NCBI GenBank assembly: GCA_002501695.1
Contig: DANZ01000068.1
Coordinates: forward strand, 6,968-34,960
Length of the DNA stretch: 27,993 nt
Origin: Methanolobus sp. UBA474
Lineage (GTDB): Archaea; Halobacteriota; Methanosarcinia; Methanosarcinales; Methanosarcinaceae
Reading direction: 5' to 3'
Of the stretch, positions 24,216 to 27,993 are shown one piece after another; position 1 is the stretch's first letter, and every line of letters starts with the position of its first letter. Position numbers and translations under genes: made by a program. The notes under the pieces were generated by a model. The model did no database searches. It was not told the DNA's origin and saw nothing but the letters and a program-made list of their open reading frames with translations.

Positions 24216-24325
24216 GATTGCAAATGCATTTTAATGTCCTGATGTCTGTCTTAAATAAAAGACTCCCGTGAAATTATGTGTAAATAGATTGAAATAGTCA
24301 GACCGGATTATGCTCTGTTCAGACG

Positions 24326-25435
24326 ATGCGAATAAACACGATCCAGCTTCTGACGAATACCTCGCACACAATGTCCAACGTGTTCGTCCCTATATTTGCA
24401 GCTTCTTTGGGTGCTTCCTTCTTTGAGATAGGCCTGATAAGCGCGCTGTTCGGCCTGACTTCCTTTATATCTTCTTTCATTTTCGGGAAAGCGGCAGACA
24501 TCAATCGCCTTCGTCCCATAGTGCTGATAGGTCTGGTAGTATCCGGGATTGCCTTCCTCCTGCAGGTGTTCGCATATGACGCTCTCTCTCTTGCGCTTTC
24601 GAGGGCACTTGTGGGTTTCTGTATAAGCATATATCCGGCTGCGCTGACTGTGTATATCTATTATCAGAAAGGGAGTATCGGGAAGTTCACTTCGTATGGT
24701 TCCCTGGGGTGGATGATAGGTTATCTGCTCGCAGCCGTGATCGAAGATGTGCATTTTCTTTTTATACTGTCGTCAGCTTTCTATTTTGCCGCTTTTCTAG
24801 GCGCTCTAAAGCTAAAAGACATCGAGAAGCCTTCCCTGAAGATCAGTTATTTCTCAGTTGATACCTTTTACAGTAATGTCGGGGTGTACCTTTCTATATT
24901 TGTCAGGCACATAGGCGCTGTTGCTGTCTGGACCATCCTGCCTCTGTATCTGGTCCAATTGGGAGCCACTAATTTCTGGATAGGCATTATCTATGCCATC
25001 AATCCTCTGATACAGTTCATTGTCATGCGCAGGATGGATGGCCTGGACAATGAATGGCTTGTCAAGTGGGGCTGCATCACGTCGGCTCTGGCATTTACTT
25101 GTTATCTGCTCGCACCCGGTTTTATCTATGTGATACCCGGGATGATCTTTGTGGCATTCGGATGGTCTTTCCTGTATGTGGGTGGAAACCAGCTGCTTGT
25201 GGAACGCAATGCTGAAAAAGCAACGGCGACCGGTATTCTCAATTCAGTGATAGCTGCCGCGAGTATCATCGGTTCTATAACGGGTGGAGTAATGCTTGAT
25301 CAGTTCGGATACAAGGAAACTCTTATTTTCGCGATTGTCTGTTCTTTGTCGGGCATGGTGTTCTTTAAGGCCAAGCTCAGTTCATCCCTGATGACCAATG
25401 ATAAGCAGCAGGCGGGAAGTTCACTGAAGGATTGA
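24326..25435 (+). CDS. MFS-type transporter
   Basis: The 369-residue protein is almost wholly hydrophobic, with 10-12 membrane helices. The N-terminal half has SLGASFFEIGLISALFGLTS followed by the loop FGKAADINRLRPI, matching the MFS loop 2-3 motif (G-x3-D-x2-G/N-R) in a relaxed form; the second half has the symmetric region GMIFVAFGWSFLYVGGNQ. It resembles drug or sugar-related MFS permeases of archaea, but the substrate cannot be judged. It is a little shorter than the usual 390-420. The ATG at 24326 has no ribosome site, so it may be leaderless. It stands between two promoters, away from the ribosomal operon. Confidence 0.85.
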   Translation: MRINTIQLLTNTSHTMSNVFVPIFAASLGASFFEIGLISALFGLTSFISSFIFGKAADINRLRPIVLIGLVVSGIAFLLQVFAYDALSLALSRALVGFCISIYPAALTVYIYYQKGSIGKFTSYGSLGWMIGYLLAAVIEDVHFLFILSSAFYFAAFLGALKLKDIEKPSLKISYFSVDTFYSNVGVYLSIFVRHIGAVAVWTILPLYLVQLGATNFWIGIIYAINPLIQFIVMRRMDGLDNEWLVKWGCITSALAFTCYLLAPGFIYVIPGMIFVAFGWSFLYVGGNQLLVERNAEKATATGILNSVIAAASIIGSITGGVMLDQFGYKETLIFAIVCSLSGMVFFKAKLSSSLMTNDKQQAGSSLKD

Positions 25436-25476
25436 TTTATGGAGCTGACTTTGATAGATCGTGTCCGCTGGCTCTC

Positions 25477-25490
25477 GGGAAAGTATTTAT
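25477..25490 (+). promoter_or_regulatory. Candidate BRE/TATA of the uS13 operon
   Basis: GGGAAAGTATTTAT combines a BRE-like GGGAAAG and a TATTTAT box, giving a start near 25510 and a leader of about 170 nt. A second box (TATAAATT at 25585-25592) is closer to the gene but would start transcription inside the first leader hairpin. Confidence 0.35.
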
Positions 25491-25603
25491 GGAATAAAGC
25501 TATAGTGAGTTTCGCTTAAACTACTATTTTGTATTATCGAATAAAACATTAAATGCAAACATAGTATACGGCCGAGTCATGTTCTATAAATTAGAATAAC
25601 ATT

Positions 25604-25664
25604 ACCCGCAAAATCGGGTGTGCCGGGGTTTCTGTGCTCCGGGGCTACGGGATGCATTGCATCC
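25604..25664 (+). promoter_or_regulatory. Three-hairpin leader before uS13
   Basis: Three stems follow one another: ACCCG/CGGGT (25604-25608 with 25615-25619), CCGGGG/CTCCGG with one G-U pair (25623-25628 with 25637-25642), and GGATGC/GCATCC with a three-base loop (25650-25655 with 25659-25664). They lie directly before TTAAGGAGGA, the uS13 ribosome site. In bacteria uS4 represses this gene cluster by binding such a leader; a similar feedback is an inference here. Confidence 0.45.
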
Positions 25665-25680
25665 TTAAGGAGGAAATTTA

Positions 25681-26127
25681 ATGGCAGACGAAGAAATAAG
25701 ACATTTAGTCCGTATCATGAATACTGACCTTCAGGGAAGTCGGCAGGTAATGTATGCGCTGACCGGTATACGTGGTATCGGGTTGAGAACATCAAGGATT
25801 ATCGTAGACAGCACCGGTATTGACCCCAAAGGCGTCATAGGTTACCTTTCCGATGAGGACGTTGCAAAGCTGGATGGAGCTATCGGAGAATTAGAGACTA
25901 AGATGCCAACCTGGATGCTCAACAGGCGGATCGACCCTCTGAGCGGAGAGGACAAGCACCTGCTCGGTCAGGACATACTGCTTACCTTCAGGGAAGATAT
26001 AAACAACCTGAAGAAGGTAAGAGCCTACCGTGGTCTTAGGCACGAGAGAGGTCTCAAGGTAAGAGGTCAGAGAACAAAATCCACCGGAAGGCGTGGTTCC
26101 ACCATTGGTGTGAGCAAGAAGAAATAA
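25681..26127 (+). CDS. rps13: 30S ribosomal protein uS13
   Basis: uS13 lies at the top of the small-subunit head, bridging to the large subunit. The 148-residue protein is the archaeal/eukaryotic length and starts MADEEIRHLVRIMNTDLQG, with the helix-hairpin-helix region ALTGIRGIGLRTSRII and the basic closing segment AYRGLRHERGLKVRGQRTKS that is the family signature. AAGGAGGA precedes the ATG. It opens the alpha-type block uS13-uS4-uS11-RpoD. Confidence 0.97.
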   Translation: MADEEIRHLVRIMNTDLQGSRQVMYALTGIRGIGLRTSRIIVDSTGIDPKGVIGYLSDEDVAKLDGAIGELETKMPTWMLNRRIDPLSGEDKHLLGQDILLTFREDINNLKKVRAYRGLRHERGLKVRGQRTKSTGRRGSTIGVSKKK

Positions 26128-26136
26128 GGTGATCCT

Positions 26137-26691
26137 ATGGGATATCCGGGTAAGAAAAGAAAGAGCTACGATACTCCGAAGCACCCCTGGCAGGCAGCCA
26201 GGATGGCAAGTGAACTTGAGCTCGTCAAAAAGTACGGTCTCCGTAACAAGAAAGAACTCTGGAAGGCACAGAGTGTCCTCAGAAGATACAGAGCAGATGC
26301 CCGCAGGCTTCTGGCAGAATCCGCAGAGAGCGAACTTACAGGTCACAGCAAGACAGAAGCTGACCAGATCCTCGCAAGGCTTATTCGCTATTCAATGCTG
26401 AGTACGGATTCCAATGTTGATGATATCCTTGGTTTGCAGACCAACTCGATCCTTGAGCGCAGGTTGCAGACCCAGGTGCACAGGCTCGGGCTTGCACGCA
26501 GTCCTGCGCAGGCAAGGCAGTTTATCACTCACGGTCACATCGCGATTGACGGCAAGAGGGTAACTGTCCCAAGTATGCTTATATCAAAGGAAGAAGAGAT
26601 GCTCATTGACTACTATGGTAACTCACCGCTGACCAATGAAACTCATCCGGAGAGGCCGGCCCAGGTAGCATCTAATGTCGCAGGAGCATGA
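26137..26691 (+). CDS. rps4: 30S ribosomal protein uS4
   Basis: uS4 starts small-subunit assembly by binding the 5' domain of 16S rRNA. The 184-residue protein is of the archaeal form, starting MGYPGKKRKSYDTPKHPW, with the S4 RNA-binding domain at about 107-160 (ERRLQTQVHRLGLARSPAQA then FITHGHIAIDGKRV). Length is normal for archaea. AAGGTGATC precedes the ATG and overlaps the uS13 stop codon. It could be the autoregulator of this operon, as in bacteria, but this is not shown. Confidence 0.97.
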   Translation: MGYPGKKRKSYDTPKHPWQAARMASELELVKKYGLRNKKELWKAQSVLRRYRADARRLLAESAESELTGHSKTEADQILARLIRYSMLSTDSNVDDILGLQTNSILERRLQTQVHRLGLARSPAQARQFITHGHIAIDGKRVTVPSMLISKEEEMLIDYYGNSPLTNETHPERPAQVASNVAGA

Positions 26692-26706
26692 AAGGAGGAA
26701 TAAGAC

Positions 26707-27090
26707 ATGGCGACAAGCGGAATTTGGGGCATAGCTCATATAAAATGCTCATTCAATAACACTATTATCACCGTCACTGACATTACCGGTGCTGAAACAC
26801 TGGCCAAGTCATCAGGTGGTATGGTTGTAAAGGCTGCACGTGATGAAAGCTCACCTTATACTGCTATGCAGATGGCAAGCCAGCTCGCAGACATACTCAA
26901 GGACAAGGGTATCGAAGGCATTCATATCAAGGTGCGTGCCCCCGGTGGTAACAAGCAGAGAAGCCCCGGTCCGGGAGCACAGGCTGCTATCAGGTCCTTT
27001 GCCAGAGCAGGGATCAAGATTGGCAGGATACAGGATGTAACTCCTGTCCCGCACGATGGAACACGTCCAAAGGGTGGAAGAAGGGTATAA
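26707..27090 (+). CDS. rps11: 30S ribosomal protein uS11
   Basis: uS11 lies in the platform of the small subunit near the E site. The 127-residue protein has GIAHIKCSFNNTIITVTDITG, the typical start, and the closing DVTPVPHDGTRPKGGRRV, which is nearly invariant in archaea and eukaryotes. AAAGGAGGAA precedes the ATG at 26707. Ten to thirty-four bases separate it from rpoD, depending on the rpoD start. Confidence 0.97.
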   Translation: MATSGIWGIAHIKCSFNNTIITVTDITGAETLAKSSGGMVVKAARDESSPYTAMQMASQLADILKDKGIEGIHIKVRAPGGNKQRSPGPGAQAAIRSFARAGIKIGRIQDVTPVPHDGTRPKGGRRV

Positions 27091-27124
27091 TCGTATCTAA
27101 GTGTATATTAGTGGATATGGACTC

Positions 27125-27922
27125 ATGACAATGGAAGTAGACATACTGGAGATGTCAGAGAGGTCAGCAAAGTTCGTATTGTCCAATGTGAGCGCGGCTT
27201 TTGCAAACGGTATAAGGAGAGCGGCGCTCTCCGACGTACCTACGCTTGCAATAACCTATGTGAACATTTACAACAATACTTCTGTCCTCTTTGATGAACA
27301 GCTGGGATTAAGGCTTGCCCTTATTCCTTTAGCCGCAAACATTGAAGAGTTCGTACCTGTTGAAGAGTGCACTTGTGGTGGCTCGGAGTGCCCTGCTTGC
27401 AGGGTCTCCCTTACACTCAGTGCCGAAGGTCCGAGGATAGTCTATTCAGGTGACTTCGTGTCGTCTGATGAGACAGTACAGCCTGCTGATTCCAATATTC
27501 CGATCATTGATCTGAAGGAAGGTCAGAAAGTTGTGCTTGAAGCTATCGCCCACAAAGGCTATGGTCATACACACGCCAGATGGCAGGCAGGTGTTGCCTG
27601 TGGATACAAGAACATGCCTGTGATCACATTCAATAAATGTGATAGCTGCGGTGCATGTGTTGAAGAGTGTCCTCAGGGTATCATCAAAATGGGGCCTGAA
27701 GGTGCAGGAATAGCAGAAGATGAGATTCTGAAGTGCATACTCTGTAAGCTCTGTCAGGGGATCTGTGAAATTGATGCAATTAAGGTTTCTCAGGATGAAA
27801 ATGCGTTTGTTTTCACTATGGAATCTGACGGTTCCTACACGATCCAACAGTTAATTATAAATGCAGGGAAGAACATTAAAGACAAAGCCGCCCGGATGGG
27901 GGAAATTCTAGAATCCCTTTGA
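27125..27922 (+). CDS. rpoD: RNA polymerase subunit D with two [4Fe-4S] motifs
   Basis: RpoD, with RpoL, forms the assembly platform of archaeal RNA polymerase (the alpha/Rpb3 role). The 265-residue protein starts MTMEVDILEMSERSAKFVLS and has ANGIRRAALSDVPTLAI (27-43), the dimerisation core. A ferredoxin-like insert carries two complete C-x2-C-x2-C-x3-C sets: Cys172, 175, 178, 182 and Cys204, 207, 210, 214. Another Cys set lies at 82, 84, 89 and 92. GTG at 27101 is in frame, but the ATG at 27125 matches the usual start of the family. It ends the alpha block. Confidence 0.95.
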   Translation: MTMEVDILEMSERSAKFVLSNVSAAFANGIRRAALSDVPTLAITYVNIYNNTSVLFDEQLGLRLALIPLAANIEEFVPVEECTCGGSECPACRVSLTLSAEGPRIVYSGDFVSSDETVQPADSNIPIIDLKEGQKVVLEAIAHKGYGHTHARWQAGVACGYKNMPVITFNKCDSCGACVEECPQGIIKMGPEGAGIAEDEILKCILCKLCQGICEIDAIKVSQDENAFVFTMESDGSYTIQQLIINAGKNIKDKAARMGEILESL

Positions 27923-27928
27923 TCGGGC

Positions 27929-27946
27929 CAGGAGATTTGTCTCCTG
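27929..27946 (+). terminator. Hairpin between rpoD and tRNA-Leu
   Basis: CAGGAGA (27929-27935) and TCTCCTG (27940-27946) are a perfect 7-bp stem with a TTTG loop, six bases after the rpoD stop and followed by TATATTTATT. It may end or process the rpoD transcript, or separate it from the tRNA. Confidence 0.45.
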
Positions 27947-27954
27947 TATATTTA
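27947..27954 (+). promoter_or_regulatory. Candidate TATA box for tRNA-Leu
   Basis: TATATTTA starts 23 bases before the first base of the tRNA, which is a usual distance for an archaeal promoter whose transcript begins at the tRNA end. It lies just after the hairpin. Confidence 0.35.
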
Positions 27955-27969
27955 TTCGATAGTATTCAT

Positions 27970-27993
27970 GCGGGGGTTGCCCAGCCAGGCCAA
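27970..27993 (+). tRNA. tRNA-Leu, 5' part only
   Basis: GCGGGGGTTGCCCAGCCAGG is the 5' acceptor arm and D-arm start of an archaeal tRNA-Leu; the window ends before the anticodon, so the isoacceptor is unknown. In related methanogens a tRNA-Leu gene comes between rpoD and the uL18e-uL13-uS9 genes, which supports the call. Confidence 0.65.

Noticed and set aside
25439..25519. 26-residue frame after the MFS gene
   Set aside because: Overlaps the likely uS13 promoter and has no recognisable features.
1..27993. CRISPR arrays, insertion sequences, integrases, defence genes
   Set aside because: No regularly spaced repeats, transposase or integrase-like proteins seen on either strand.

Overview
The window comes from a methanogenic archaeon, most likely one of the Methanosarcinales. 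The evidence is direct: archaeal-type ribosomal proteins (eS4, eL19, eL32, an archaeal uS3 and uL3), an RNase P protein (Rnp1/Rpp29) inside the ribosomal operon, GGAGGTGA-type ribosome binding sites, AT-rich BRE/TATA promoters, the ferredoxin-type indolepyruvate oxidoreductase IorAB, and an RNA polymerase subunit D that keeps two complete [4Fe-4S] motifs, a trait known from Methanosarcina. The genus is not fixed by the sequence alone.

Layout. Bases 1-237 hold the end of a membrane protein of the TauE/SafE type. Next come iorA and iorB (380-2802), overlapping by four bases, and a convergent UTP-glucose-1-phosphate uridylyltransferase on the minus strand (2950-3825). A gene-free stretch of 590 bases (3826-4415) carries divergent promoters and a probable leader of about 380 nt. 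From 4416 to 15902 runs a tightly packed S10/spc-type operon: uL3, uL4, uL23, uL2, uS19, uL22, uS3, uL29, Rnp1, uS17, uL14, uL24, eS4, uL5, uS14, uS8, uL6, eL32, eL19, uL18, uS5, uL30, uL15. A perfect 9-bp hairpin sits on the uL15 stop codon. It is followed by a TATA box and then secY, adk, an EMC3/DUF106 membrane protein, cmk and cbf5, with a tRNA-Ser(GGA) gene starting one base after the cbf5 stop.

Bases 20499-25680 break the ribosomal supercluster with three accessory genes: a GNAT acetyltransferase, a very long surface-anchored HExxH metallopeptidase (minus strand) and an MFS transporter. The alpha-type block then resumes with uS13, uS4, uS11 and RpoD, preceded by a leader with three consecutive hairpins. 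The window ends inside what looks like a tRNA-Leu gene, the usual next gene before uL18e-uL13-uS9.

Most of the window is conserved housekeeping DNA: ribosome assembly, tRNA and rRNA maturation (Rnp1, Cbf5), protein export (SecY plus the EMC3-like insertase), nucleotide metabolism (Adk, Cmk) and transcription (RpoD). I do not see a clear new defence or mobile system. The items most worth a second look are the surface metallopeptidase with its calcium-loop and amphipathic cytoplasmic tail, the structured RNA leaders of the two ribosomal operons, and the hairpin plus promoter between uL15 and secY.
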